From NCBI GenBank assembly GCA_016744795.1, contig JADGDR010000003.1, positions 62,001-126,000 of the forward strand: DNA of 64,000 nucleotides, given 5' to 3'. This document shows, one piece after another, positions 44,810 to 54,346 of the stretch. The stretch is from Sulfurospirillum sp. (GTDB lineage: Bacteria; Campylobacterota; Campylobacteria; Campylobacterales; Sulfurospirillaceae). Made by a program: the position numbers and the translations under genes. Within the stretch, counting starts at the first letter, position 1. Every line of letters begins with the position of its first letter. Under the pieces are notes generated by a model. The model was given only the letters and a program-made list of their open reading frames with translations, was not told the origin of the DNA and made no database searches.

Positions 44810-46138
44810 TTAATTAAATATCGACAATAATACACCAGCTGCAACGGCAGAACCAATTACACCTGAGACATTTGGACCCATAGCATGCATAAGAAGCATG
44901 TTTGTTGGATCGTCCTTCATACCCACTTTATTTACAACCCTTGCTGACATTGGCACTGCACTTACACCAGCAGCTCCAATAAGTGGATTGATTTTTACCT
45001 TTATAAACTTATTCATAAGTTTTGCCATAAGAACTCCTGTTGCAGTTCCTATTGAGAATGCTACCAAACCTAAGATTAAAATTCCCAAAGTTTCTGCAAC
45101 TAAAAATTTTTCCGCTGCAAGTTTTGAACCAACTGCAAGCCCTAAAAAAATAGTTATTATGTTTATAAGTGAATTTTGTAAAGTATCTGAAAGTCTTCCA
45201 ACAACACCTGATTCTTTTACTAAGTTACCAAAAGCAAGTGCCCCTATAAGTGGTGTGGCATCAGGAAGAATAAGTAAACAAAGGACAATAACTGTTATAG
45301 GAAAAACAATTTTTTCTAATTTTGATACAACTCTAAGTTGTTCCATTTTTATTTTACGCTCTTCTTTTGTTGTCAAAGCTGTCATAATAGGAGGTTGAAT
45401 AATTGGTACTAACGCCATATAAGAATAAGCAGCAACGGCTATGGCTCCTAATAAATCAGGGGCTAGTCGTGAAGCAATAAATATTGCAGTTGGACCATCA
45501 GCTCCACCTATAATTCCAATTGCAGCTGCATCTTGAAGGGAAAAGTCTAAAATACTTGTGTACTGAGACAAAGCCAATGCCCCTACTAAGGTAGTAAAGA
45601 TACCAAACTGTGCTGCACCTCCAAGAATTGCAGTTTTTGGATTTGCTAAAAGTGGACCAAAATCAGTCATTGCTCCAACTCCCATAAATACGATGAGTGG
45701 AAATAATCCATTGGCTATACCCGCATCATAAATTATTCCTAAAAATCCATTTGGTCCTGCTATATCTGCAATTGGTATATTGGCTAAAAGTCCACCAAAA
45801 CCTATTGGAATAAGAAGTAAGGGTTCAAATCCTTTTGCAATTGCAAGATAAAAGAGCAAAAATGATACAAGTATCATAATAAGACGACCACCAGACTGGC
45901 TGAAAGTAGATAACTCTTTTCCATGACTCATTTTACCCTCTACAGGATTTAAAAAAGCATGTACACCCGTAGATCTATAAAAACTTTCAAAAAGTTCCCC
46001 TATAGATTTTGACTCATAAACCTTTTTACTTGAAGACACATCTGAAGAGACACTTGAAACTGTATTATCTGAACTAGCATTTACTGGAGTTAAAGCAAGT
46101 ATAAAAACTGCAAAAATTCCTAACAAAATATGTTTCAT
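44810..46138 (-). CDS. oadB: Oxaloacetate decarboxylase beta subunit (sodium pump)
   Basis: 442 aa. After a signal-like N-terminus ([15 protein letters not shown]) and an unusual Ser/Val-rich, probably periplasmic insert of about 60 residues, it has the membrane domain of OadB with the sodium-site motif [16 protein letters not shown] and the glycine-rich re-entrant parts (GGLLANIP...). It uses decarboxylation energy to export sodium, with OadA and OadG. Many OadB proteins lack such a long N-terminal leader. The start overlaps the stop of a 35-aa frame. Confidence 0.92.
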   Translation of the reverse strand: MKHILLGIFAVFILALTPVNASSDNTVSSVSSDVSSSKKVYESKSIGELFESFYRSTGVHAFLNPVEGKMSHGKELSTFSQSGGRLIMILVSFLLFYLAIAKGFEPLLLIPIGFGGLLANIPIADIAGPNGFLGIIYDAGIANGLFPLIVFMGVGAMTDFGPLLANPKTAILGGAAQFGIFTTLVGALALSQYTSILDFSLQDAAAIGIIGGADGPTAIFIASRLAPDLLGAIAVAAYSYMALVPIIQPPIMTALTTKEERKIKMEQLRVVSKLEKIVFPITVIVLCLLILPDATPLIGALAFGNLVKESGVVGRLSDTLQNSLINIITIFLGLAVGSKLAAEKFLVAETLGILILGLVAFSIGTATGVLMAKLMNKFIKVKINPLIGAAGVSAVPMSARVVNKVGMKDDPTNMLLMHAMGPNVSGVIGSAVAAGVLLSIFN

Positions 46139-46242
46139 TTAGCTTCTCCTTCTACTGCAAACAAGGCACAAGTTAAATTTTCCACACTATTGTACTTGTC
46201 ACTCTCTGTGAGAAAACTTATGTTTTGTATAGAATATTTCAT
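46135..46242 (-). CDS. 35-aa leader peptide coupled to oadB, possible
   Basis: ATG at 46240-46242 has AAGGA seven bases upstream. The 35 codons ([16 protein letters not shown]..., ending EGEAK) stop in the sequence AAATGA, so the TGA overlaps the oadB ATG. The second ribosome site, GGAG, for oadB lies inside this frame. This is the usual design of translational coupling between a leader peptide and the next gene. It fills what would otherwise be a bare gap between oadA and oadB. It may be a leader and not a functional protein. Confidence 0.4.
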   Translation of the reverse strand: MKYSIQNISFLTESDKYNSVENLTCALFAVEGEAK

Positions 46243-46253
46243 ATGAATATCCT

Positions 46254-48032
46254 TTATATAGTGGCTAAAAGCTGGCCATTCTCTACTGTTTGACCTTCGC
46301 TTACATCTATTGAAGCTACTACTCCATCTTTTGGTGCTACTATCTCTATCTCCATTTTCATTGCTTCTAAAACTACAATAACATCACCTTCTTTTACACT
46401 ATCACCAACACTTGCTACAACTTTAAAAACAGATCCTGGAAGACTAGCTGTAATTTTTTCGCCAGATGCACTTGATGCTGCTGGAGCTGGTGAAGTTATT
46501 GATTTTACCTCTACAGAAGCATCTAATCCTTCACTAACTTGTACATTAAATTTCTCACCATTTACTACTACTGTATATTCTCCATTTGAATTTGCCACGC
46601 TTATACTCTCCTGTTTTGCATTTTTATCAGTTTTTCTTACATTCACTTTTGCTTCACCCTTTAAAAAAGTGATACCTTTTTCTTTACAACTTGCTACTAT
46701 GAAAATATTTTCATCATTTATTTCAATATCCTCTTTTTTAAGTATATCTTTAACATATTTAAGTGATTTTGTTTCATCAGCATCTGCAATATCAATTGCA
46801 TTTTTAGTTGTTGGTTCCATTTTTAACTGCTCACTAGCTAAACTAACTATATCACTATCTGGCGTTGTAGGAGTATGTCCAAAATAACCTAGAACCATCT
46901 TTCCGTAACCTTCAGCTATTTTATTCCACTTACCAAACATAACGTTGTTAAATGCTTGTTGAAAATAAAACTGTGAAACTGGTGTAACACTTGTTCCATA
47001 TCCACCTTTTTCTACAACTTCTCTCATAGCTTTGATTACTTCTGGAAATTTTTCAAGTATATTATTATCTCTCATCATTTGTGTATTTGCAGTCAATGCA
47101 CCACCTGGCATTGGAGAAAATGGTATTAAAGGTGAAACTTGAGTAGCCTCTGGAGGCATAAAATAATCTTTTAAGTTCTCTTGTAAAATTTCTTGGTAAG
47201 TTAATATTTTATCTAACTCTAATCCACCAAGATCAAAGTTTTTACCTTTTACGGCATGCAACATTGTCAAAATATCTGGTTGACTTGTTCCTCCACTTAC
47301 TGGACTTGCTGCTAAATCTATACCATCTATTCCTGCTTCAAGAGCCGCAAGATAACAAGCAACACTAACACCAGCAGTCTCATGTGTGTGAAGTCTAACA
47401 TGAGTATTTTCTGGCAATAATTTTTTTGCCATTTTTATTGTTTCATAAATTTTTTGGGGACTAGAAGTTCCACTAGCATCTTTAAAACAAATGCTATCAT
47501 AAGGAATTCCAGCATCAAGTATGTCTCTTAATGTCTTCTCATAAAAAGCAACATCATGAGCACCAGAACAACCAGGAGGTAAATCCATCATTGTAACAAC
47601 AGCTTCATGTTTTAAACCATGATGAGTTATACGTTCACCACTGTATTTTAAATTTTCTACATCATTTAGAGCATCAAAGTTTCTGATTGTTGTAGTTCCA
47701 TGTTTTTTAAACATCTTTGCATGTAAATCTATCAGTTCTCGACTTCCAGTATCTAGCATAACAGTATTAACACCACGTGCAAGAGTCTGCAAATTAGCTT
47801 CACTTCCTGCAACTTCTCTAAACTTATCCATCATATCAAAGGCATTTTCATTCAAATAAAAGAAAAGGCTTTGAAATCTAGCTCCTCCACCAAATTCAAA
47901 GTGAGTAATTCCCGCTTCACGCGCGGCAGCAACTGCTGGCATAAAATCATCCATAAGTACACGACCACCAAAAACTGACTGGAAACCATCTCTAAAAGTA
48001 GTATCCATTATATCAATATATTTTTTTGACAT
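46254..48032 (-). CDS. oadA: Oxaloacetate decarboxylase alpha subunit with biotin domain
   Basis: 592 aa: an N-terminal carboxyltransferase TIM barrel (MDTTFRDGFQSVFGGR at the start, metal ligands in HLHTHETAGVSVA-type RLHTHETAGVS), a PYC_OADA helical domain, an Ala/Ser/Pro-rich linker near 505-525, then a biotinyl domain with VLEAMKMEIE (Lys559) as biotinylation site. It takes CO2 from oxaloacetate onto biotin and hands it to OadB. GAGG precedes ATG 48032. Confidence 0.95.
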   Translation of the reverse strand: MSKKYIDIMDTTFRDGFQSVFGGRVLMDDFMPAVAAAREAGITHFEFGGGARFQSLFFYLNENAFDMMDKFREVAGSEANLQTLARGVNTVMLDTGSRELIDLHAKMFKKHGTTTIRNFDALNDVENLKYSGERITHHGLKHEAVVTMMDLPPGCSGAHDVAFYEKTLRDILDAGIPYDSICFKDASGTSSPQKIYETIKMAKKLLPENTHVRLHTHETAGVSVACYLAALEAGIDGIDLAASPVSGGTSQPDILTMLHAVKGKNFDLGGLELDKILTYQEILQENLKDYFMPPEATQVSPLIPFSPMPGGALTANTQMMRDNNILEKFPEVIKAMREVVEKGGYGTSVTPVSQFYFQQAFNNVMFGKWNKIAEGYGKMVLGYFGHTPTTPDSDIVSLASEQLKMEPTTKNAIDIADADETKSLKYVKDILKKEDIEINDENIFIVASCKEKGITFLKGEAKVNVRKTDKNAKQESISVANSNGEYTVVVNGEKFNVQVSEGLDASVEVKSITSPAPAASSASGEKITASLPGSVFKVVASVGDSVKEGDVIVVLEAMKMEIEIVAPKDGVVASIDVSEGQTVENGQLLATI

Positions 48033-48044
48033 CCATAATCCTCT

Positions 48045-48296
48045 TTAGTTTTTTGAATTTTTAAAAGTTGTAATAGCTGCGGTAATAGCTGCTATAATTG
48101 CCTTGTCATCTTTTTTAGGTGTCCCTGGTGGAGATGCTGTTCTACGCGAGGCAGACGTAGCTTTTTGTGGAAAAAACTTATTAATAAGTTTTGCTTGCAA
48201 ATGAAGAATAACTACCATAAGTATTAGAAATAAAAATACAGTAACCATACCCAAAACCATAAACTTCAAGCCCTCTGTAACCAAATTTAGTTCCAT
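48045..48296 (-). CDS. oadG: Oxaloacetate decarboxylase gamma subunit
   Basis: 83 aa: a single N-terminal membrane helix (FMVLGMVTVFLFLILMVVIL), then a Pro/Ser/Lys linker and the end IAAITAAITTFKNSKN, which matches the C-terminal part of OadG. The subunit anchors the alpha subunit at the membrane. It is the first gene of the oadG-oadA-oadB-pckA row. AAGG lies upstream of ATG 48296. Confidence 0.9.
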   Translation of the reverse strand: MELNLVTEGLKFMVLGMVTVFLFLILMVVILHLQAKLINKFFPQKATSASRRTASPPGTPKKDDKAIIAAITAAITTFKNSKN

Positions 48297-48614
48297 GAAA
48301 ATAGCCTTTTTTTTCTAAGTTAATTTACCTACGTATAGATAAATCAACCTATCTTATCATAGGTTGCATTAAAGAAACCATAGATTAATAGCAACTTAAA
48401 TAAAATAAAAACAATATTAATCAAGTAATAAATATTTTTTATATATTGAAGTTATTTTGGTCAACGATTCACTAGATAAAAAATAGACTTATAGTCTACA
48501 CCACTAAAAAGACTTTCGTGCATAAAGATAAGGTATCTTCGCAAATAATTTTGAAATTCTACTTAATTTTCTTATATTTACATTAGTCTATTTTAACAAT
48601 AACTCTCTGTATTT
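48297..48614. other. AT-rich intergenic region between oadG and dctM
   Basis: 318 bases between the oadG start and the dctM end, both genes on the minus strand. It must hold the oad promoter. I see an inverted repeat TAGAC-TTATA-GTCTA at about 48484-48498, which may end dctM transcription or bind a regulator, and no coding frame with a ribosome site. Confidence 0.5.
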
Positions 48615-49970
48615 TTAAAAGGTTTGGTTAATGCCAAAAAGTTCTGAATAAAAAGTAACTAAAAGAAGAACTGCCACTTGAATGGCAATAAAAGGCACTA
48701 CACCTTTATATATATGAGTTGTTTTTATATTTGGTGGTGAAACACCTTTGAGATAAAACAGACTAAATCCAAATGGTGGAGTTAAGAACGAGGTTTGTAA
48801 ATTCATAGCAATTAAAATTGCAAACCAAACTGGATTGATACCAATAGTTACAGCAATAGGAACTAAAATAGGAACAATAATATATGAAATTTCAATAAAA
48901 TCAATAAAAAAACCAAGTATCATAATGACTAACATAGAAAGTAATATAAAACCCCATTTATCACCAGGAAGACCAAGCATAAACTCTTCAACTATAATAT
49001 CTCCTCCTGTATAAGTAAAGATCATTGAAAAGGCAGTTGCACCAATTAAAATACCAAAAACCATAGCTGTTATTTTTACAGTTTCTAACGAAGCTTCATG
49101 AATCATATTAAAAGAAAACTCTCTATAAATCAGAGCCAAAAGTATAGCACCAATGCCTCCTACTGCTGCTGATTCTGTTGGAGTTGCTACTCCCATAAAA
49201 ATTGAACCTAAAACAAGAACAATTAATACTAAAGGAGGAATAATTGCTTGAAGTGCTTTAAAAACTTGTTTTACTTTTGAATCTTGATTATCATCAATTA
49301 CAATTACAATTGCAGGTGCAACATCTTTTTTGATGTACGAATAAATGAGAATATAAACGATATATGAAAGAACCAAAAATAGACCTGGCCAAATAGCCGC
49401 TTGAAACAAGTCTCCTACTGGAACTTGGAAAATATCTCCTAAGATAATAAGAACTATTGATGGGGGTATAATCTGTCCTAGAGTTCCAGAAGCACAGATA
49501 GTTCCTGTTGCTAACTCTTTTTGATATTTATATTTGAGCATAACAGGAAGTGAAATCACACCCATAGCAACAACACTTGCTCCAACAACTCCTGTTGAAG
49601 CTGCTAGTAATGAACCAACTAAAACAGTACTAATAGCAATACCACCACGAATCTCACCAAAAAGATACCCCATAGATTCTAATAGTTTTTCAGCTAATTT
49701 ACTCTTTTGAAGTATTATTCCCATAAAAATAAAAAGAGGCACTGCCATCAAGATTGTATTGTTCATAATAGCCCAAATACGATGAGGCATAAAAGCAAAC
49801 ATATCTACGCCATGCTGAAAACCTGCTAAAAGATTCTCTTGAGAAGCAACTGCTTCAAAAATACCAGCAACAAAACCAAATATAACAGAAACTGCACCAA
49901 ATGTAAAAGCAACAGGGAATCCAAATAATAACGCACAAAGCGCTACAAAGAACATAACTATACCAATCAT
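48615..49970 (-). CDS. dctM: TRAP transporter large permease subunit
   Basis: 451 aa with about twelve membrane segments in two similar halves. Typical DctM patterns are VPLFIFMGIILQKSKLAEKL, GVVGASVVAMGVISLPVML and GSIFMGVATPTESAAVGGIGAI. It carries the sodium-coupled solute path. It starts four bases before the dctQ end (ATGA-type overlap), so the two membrane subunits are coupled. The binding protein is not adjacent but at 55.8-56.9 kb. Confidence 0.93.
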   Translation of the reverse strand: MIGIVMFFVALCALLFGFPVAFTFGAVSVIFGFVAGIFEAVASQENLLAGFQHGVDMFAFMPHRIWAIMNNTILMAVPLFIFMGIILQKSKLAEKLLESMGYLFGEIRGGIAISTVLVGSLLAASTGVVGASVVAMGVISLPVMLKYKYQKELATGTICASGTLGQIIPPSIVLIILGDIFQVPVGDLFQAAIWPGLFLVLSYIVYILIYSYIKKDVAPAIVIVIDDNQDSKVKQVFKALQAIIPPLVLIVLVLGSIFMGVATPTESAAVGGIGAILLALIYREFSFNMIHEASLETVKITAMVFGILIGATAFSMIFTYTGGDIIVEEFMLGLPGDKWGFILLSMLVIMILGFFIDFIEISYIIVPILVPIAVTIGINPVWFAILIAMNLQTSFLTPPFGFSLFYLKGVSPPNIKTTHIYKGVVPFIAIQVAVLLLVTFYSELFGINQTF

Positions 49971-50503
49971 ACGGACAACTCTTGATGCTTATGATCTTGT
50001 CCATGAATACCTCTATAGACATTAATATTTTTTATAATAAATCCTACAGCTACAAAGTTTAATAATGCCATAGAACCTGGTACGAATGCTTTTATAATCC
50101 ATCTATGAGTAAGACCACCTGGATCTCCACTAATCTCAGCAGTTTTAAAAGCTTCATATACAAAGTCTAATGAACCAAAGCCAATAAGTGCTGCGAAAGG
50201 AATTAAAAACAAAAATGTACCTGCTATATTAATAACAGCTTTTTTCTTATGACTTAATCCATCATAAATAACATCAACTCTAACATGTCCATCTTCATTG
50301 AGTGAATAAGCGATACCTAACAAAAATACAACACTGAACAGATGCCACTCCATTTCTTGCATACCAATAGAACCTGTGTTAAAAAAATATCTCATTATTA
50401 CATCATAAAATACATTTATCATCATTAGAATCATAAGTATTCCAGTAATATTTCCTATAAAAGCAGCAAACTTATCAAAAAATTTCTCTAATTTGATTAA
50501 CAT
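49967..50503 (-). CDS. dctQ: TRAP transporter small permease subunit
   Basis: 178 aa with four membrane helices (GILMILMMINVFYDVIMRYF, EMEWHLFSVVFLLGIAYSL, VINIAGTFLFLIPFAALIGF and SMALLNFVAVGFIIKN). GSIGMQEMEWHLFSV and DGHVRVDVIYD are DctQ-family signs. It forms the membrane unit with DctM. The C-terminus is His- and Gln-rich (HGQDHKHQE). Confidence 0.92.
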   Translation of the reverse strand: MLIKLEKFFDKFAAFIGNITGILMILMMINVFYDVIMRYFFNTGSIGMQEMEWHLFSVVFLLGIAYSLNEDGHVRVDVIYDGLSHKKKAVINIAGTFLFLIPFAALIGFGSLDFVYEAFKTAEISGDPGGLTHRWIIKAFVPGSMALLNFVAVGFIIKNINVYRGIHGQDHKHQELSV

Positions 50504-50700
50504 TTGTATCCTTAAACTTTATGTAAATTCTTATCTACAAGCAAAAATTAACCTCATATATCTAAAATATATCAAATTAATTATTAAGAAGTCACAGCCA
50601 TATCAGAATAATTGGAAATTATACTACGAGTTATCTTTAAAAGGGTTATAACCATTATTCTAATAAGATAAAAACATAAGTAGTTTAAATTAAGTTACTA

Positions 50701-51357
50701 TTAGTTACACTCTTTCTCTTTTTTAAAAAAATATCCAACATCTACAGCAGTATTAATACAATCAATAGGAATTTTTTTTCTAACTCTTCGCACAAGAGAA
50801 CGTATAGAAGCTATACTTGCAAAATTACCCTCCCAGACGATAGCTTGGATAGTATCAAATGAAACTACTTTTCCTCTTTGAGCAAGTAATAAGTTAAGAA
50901 GTAATCTCTCTTTACGAGAAAGATGCTCTTGTTTACCATCAACTACTAAAAGACTGTCTTTAAAGTTAAAAATGTAACTTTTAGTTATTTCTATAAGATC
51001 ATGATCAATATAACAGAGCTTTTCTATCTTTATTTCTAGCTCATCTATAAAAAATGGTTTCTTTATGTAATCATTGCAACCATAGTTATATGACTGCTTA
51101 ATTACATCAAGCTCAACAGTAGAACTTATAATGATAACAGGTGTATCTATGTTAAACTCTCTTATGCGTTTAAGAAGTTCTGTACCATCTAGTGTGGGAA
51201 CATTAATATCCAATACAAAACATATATAACCATTATCAATAGCTTCATAAGCTTCTTGTCCATCTAAAAAACTATCAACTTCAAAACCTTTTGCTTCAAG
51301 TCTTTTTACTATTGTCTCATTTAACCTTTTATTGTCTTCTAATAACAAAATTTTCAT
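50701..51357 (-). CDS. OmpR-family response regulator
   Basis: 218 aa: a receiver domain with LLLEDNK and the phospho-acceptor Asp50 (FVLDINVP), Thr/Ser at VIIISS and Lys in DYIKKPF; then a winged-helix output domain (LSRKERLLLNLLLAQRG, then ASIRSLVRRVRKKI). It overlaps the kinase gene by four bases, so it is the cognate partner. Its place next to dctQ suggests control of the TRAP genes. Only one receiver type is seen. Confidence 0.92.
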   Translation of the reverse strand: MKILLLEDNKRLNETIVKRLEAKGFEVDSFLDGQEAYEAIDNGYICFVLDINVPTLDGTELLKRIREFNIDTPVIIISSTVELDVIKQSYNYGCNDYIKKPFFIDELEIKIEKLCYIDHDLIEITKSYIFNFKDSLLVVDGKQEHLSRKERLLLNLLLAQRGKVVSFDTIQAIVWEGNFASIASIRSLVRRVRKKIPIDCINTAVDVGYFFKKEKECN

Positions 51358-53579
51358 ATTAACTTCTCCTTGTTTGGTACTACTATATTAAATATGGCAT
51401 TATTGAAGTAATTATAAACATCAATCTTACCATCCATTTCATCCTCTATAATTATCTTTGCCATATACAACCCTAACCCTGTTCCATCATGACTAGTAGT
51501 AAAATATGGATCAAATATAAAATCAATAATATCTTTTGGAATCGCTCCAGCATCATCACTTATCTTTATCTGTGCACTCTTATTTTTTGCTTCTACATGT
51601 ATTGTTATATTTTTGCCTTTTTTGCCAGAAATTATCTTTGTTTTTGCATTATTTATTATATTTAAAAGAACCTGTTTAAACTCATTTTCATAACCAAAAA
51701 CCTGTACATAATTATCTTTACAAGTAACGGTTAATTTAATATGAGAATAAAAAATCTGACGTCCTATTATTTCTAAAACCTCATCAAGTGCTTTTTTTGC
51801 GCAAAATATAACTTTCTTTGTAGATGGCTTTAAAAAATTTCTAAAATCTTTATGCGTGTGTGACATATACTGAATCTGAACCATAGATTCATTTACAAAA
51901 TCACTCATCATATTTTTATTCATTTCACCCTGAGAATAACTAAACTCCATATCTTGCAAGATAGCTGAAAGTTCTACTAATGGTTCATTCCATTGATGAG
52001 CAATAGCTGCGACCATCTCTCCCATTTCTGCTAATTTAGACTGTTGAATTAAAAACTGTTTTTGTTGATTCCTCTCTGTTACATCATCCATAACTGTAAC
52101 TACGCCACCAATTTGTCCATCTATATTTGAGTATACAGTTTTATTATAAGTCATAACGCGTGATTTACCATTTGGTAAGTGAAGTGAAATTTCAAAATTA
52201 TCTATAGCTTCATTTTTTAGTAATTCTCTATCTTTTTGTTTTTCCTCTTTTGCCCACTCTTTTGGAAAAAAATCAAAAACACTTTTTCCTAATACATCTT
52301 CTTTCTTTTTTCCCAACAAATTTGCAAAAGCTTTATTGCAACCTATATATTGTCCATTTAAATTTTTGTAATTCATAGGATTTGGTATAGTGTCCATCAA
52401 TACTGCTAAAAATTTAAGTTGATTTGTCAAAGCCATTTCGCTCTTTTTCCTTCTTGCAACATTTGTGGCAAGTAGAGTCAAAATAGCACTAATAGACACT
52501 ATAATAGAAAAAGTCAACCAAACAAGATATTTATACTCTGTGTAAAAAGAGAATGGTCTATTTACTTCTTCATAAATATCTATGTCATCTGGTATTTTTA
52601 TATTGTATTTTTTTAACTCATTGTAATCAAACATGTATTTATTTGGACTCTTTTTTAAAATAGGAATTTTTCTTGGATTTGCCCCTTTTAAAATTTTTGA
52701 TACCATTTTTGTAGCTAAATGAGCTTGAGCTGTTGCACTTGTAAGAATGCCACCAACTATTCCTTCACCAAGATAAAAATCCCACAATCCATAAATAGGA
52801 ACTTTTGAAACTTCTCTCACTTGTTTTAAGCTTTCTTTATGTGTAAAAAACTTTCCTGTTTTATCTTTAAAAAGGAGAACCCAAAGTATTGCAGTTTTTG
52901 AAGGTAAGTTTTCAACTCTTTGTTTCAAATGTTTCATAGACATATTATCTATATATTCAAATTTTAATTTATCTTTGTATTGTGGTAAAACTTGAAATAT
53001 ATCACTTTTCATTGCATGCCCAGTAATGGAATGGTCATTAATGATAACTAGCTTTTCTAAAGTAGGATGAGTCTTTAAAATCAAATCAATATTCTTTTTA
53101 ATATCTACTTTTTCAACAACACCTGTCATAAATGAACGCATATTATTTTTATATATCATCTCTTCATGAAAATTATTTATACCTAAAAAGACAACTGGTA
53201 AGTTTTTAAAAAGATGCTCATGATATCTAGTAACAAATTCCAAAGCATTATTATCAGCAGCAATAATGAGATCAAATTTTCTTTCTTTAAACTGTTCATC
53301 ATAAAGATTAAATAATTTTTCAAAATATAGAGATGTTGCTACTTTTTTAGTATCCATATAAACTGTAGTTAAAGAAGCCTCTTGAGCATTTTCAAATCTG
53401 CTCTCTAATACTTTAGATATATCATCACTCCACTTATATCCTCGTTGATATGAATGAATCAGTAATATTTCCTTAGGTTCTATTGTTGATGCAAATAAGT
53501 TGACACTAAAAAGAATATTCAATAAGAACAATCCCTTGTAAAACAAGCCACACTCCTTTAACTTAAAAGAATCAATCAT
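51354..53579 (-). CDS. Histidine kinase with periplasmic ABC-type substrate-binding sensor domain
   Basis: I chose ATG 53579 over TTG 53600, though the ribosome site is weak. The N-terminal 330 residues after a signal-anchor are a periplasmic ABC_sub_bind-type domain (ILLIHSYQRGYKWSDDISKVL at the start), then one membrane helix (LVWLTFSIIVSISAILTLLA), a PAS domain (about 385-500), the H-box AHQWNEPL (about 525) and an ATPase with DDAGAIP and GTGLGLYMAKIII. It therefore senses a small molecule outside the membrane. Next to TRAP genes, a transported acid is the natural ligand. Confidence 0.88.
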   Translation of the reverse strand: MIDSFKLKECGLFYKGLFLLNILFSVNLFASTIEPKEILLIHSYQRGYKWSDDISKVLESRFENAQEASLTTVYMDTKKVATSLYFEKLFNLYDEQFKERKFDLIIAADNNALEFVTRYHEHLFKNLPVVFLGINNFHEEMIYKNNMRSFMTGVVEKVDIKKNIDLILKTHPTLEKLVIINDHSITGHAMKSDIFQVLPQYKDKLKFEYIDNMSMKHLKQRVENLPSKTAILWVLLFKDKTGKFFTHKESLKQVREVSKVPIYGLWDFYLGEGIVGGILTSATAQAHLATKMVSKILKGANPRKIPILKKSPNKYMFDYNELKKYNIKIPDDIDIYEEVNRPFSFYTEYKYLVWLTFSIIVSISAILTLLATNVARRKKSEMALTNQLKFLAVLMDTIPNPMNYKNLNGQYIGCNKAFANLLGKKKEDVLGKSVFDFFPKEWAKEEKQKDRELLKNEAIDNFEISLHLPNGKSRVMTYNKTVYSNIDGQIGGVVTVMDDVTERNQQKQFLIQQSKLAEMGEMVAAIAHQWNEPLVELSAILQDMEFSYSQGEMNKNMMSDFVNESMVQIQYMSHTHKDFRNFLKPSTKKVIFCAKKALDEVLEIIGRQIFYSHIKLTVTCKDNYVQVFGYENEFKQVLLNIINNAKTKIISGKKGKNITIHVEAKNKSAQIKISDDAGAIPKDIIDFIFDPYFTTSHDGTGLGLYMAKIIIEDEMDGKIDVYNYFNNAIFNIVVPNKEKLI

Positions 53580-53884
53580 AATAACAGTTTTAAGAAACAA
53601 TTATATTAAAAAATTAACTTTAAAATTTTATTATATACTCTTTTTAAAACTAATATTAGGAGAATCCTCTGTTAACTATATCAAAAATTTATCAATTTTT
53701 TATCATTTTTAAAATATTCTTTCCAATCATAACTTTTGAAGCACTCCTCCACAGTTTCTAGAGCCATAACATTCAAAATGGTATTTTAAATAATATTTTT
53801 ACCTATATTTTGTAAGGGGAACAAAGATGATATTATTAAACCAATACATTGTATATTTTAATTGTAAATTAATTACACCTTTAA

Positions 53885-54082
53885 TTTATTGATTTTAATC
53901 AATTGGCACTTTTGAAAAATAAAATTTTTGATGCTTACTTTACAACAAAAATAAAAAGTGGAATTGGCATAGGACTCTATATGTCAAGAGTAATAGTAGT
54001 AGATAACTTTAGTGGAAGTCTACATGTAAAGAATACTCTTGAAGGAGCACTCTTTACAATTGAAGTACCTATGATAGGATAA
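53885..54082 (+). pseudogene. Histidine kinase C-terminal fragment
   Basis: An open stretch on the plus strand reads IFDAYFTTKIKSGIGIGLYMSRVIVVDNFSGSL... and ends GALFTIEVPMIG, the G-box and final strands of a sensor-kinase ATPase domain. No H-box or earlier domain lies upstream; stop codons close the frame at about 53884. So it is a remnant of a kinase gene. Its end overlaps the stop of the minus-strand 87-aa gene. It resembles the neighbouring kinase (GLYMAKII) in the same motif but is clearly diverged. From 53601 to 53884 I see nothing else. Confidence 0.75.
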
Positions 54083-54332
54083 AAAAGTTCTTTGGGTTTT
54101 TTAAAATTGCACCATGTTCCGATATAGCTTCGTCTGCTAAGTTATAACGCTCATTAAATATTGTATTATGATACTGAACTTCATCATCAAGCACTTCAAA
54201 CACCATAGTTTCATAAACAATTTTTTTTGCATCTCCATCAAACCAAGAATGGCGAACATGCATACTAATGGTAGAAACTAAAAACTCTCTACCATTTACC
54301 CTAAATACATTCTTTAACTCTAAATCTCTCAT
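54069..54332 (-). CDS. Hypothetical protein, 87 aa
   Basis: A soluble 87-residue protein (NVFRVNGREFLVSTISMHVRHSWFDGDAKKIVYETMVFEV), predicted to be mostly beta strands with a short C-terminal helix. It lies 14 bases downstream of the NSS transporter gene in the same orientation. No family is recognised; its stop overlaps the kinase remnant on the other strand. Confidence 0.6.
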   Translation of the reverse strand: MRDLELKNVFRVNGREFLVSTISMHVRHSWFDGDAKKIVYETMVFEVLDDEVQYHNTIFNERYNLADEAISEHGAILKNPKNFFILS

Positions 54333-54346
54333 AGGTTACACCTTCT

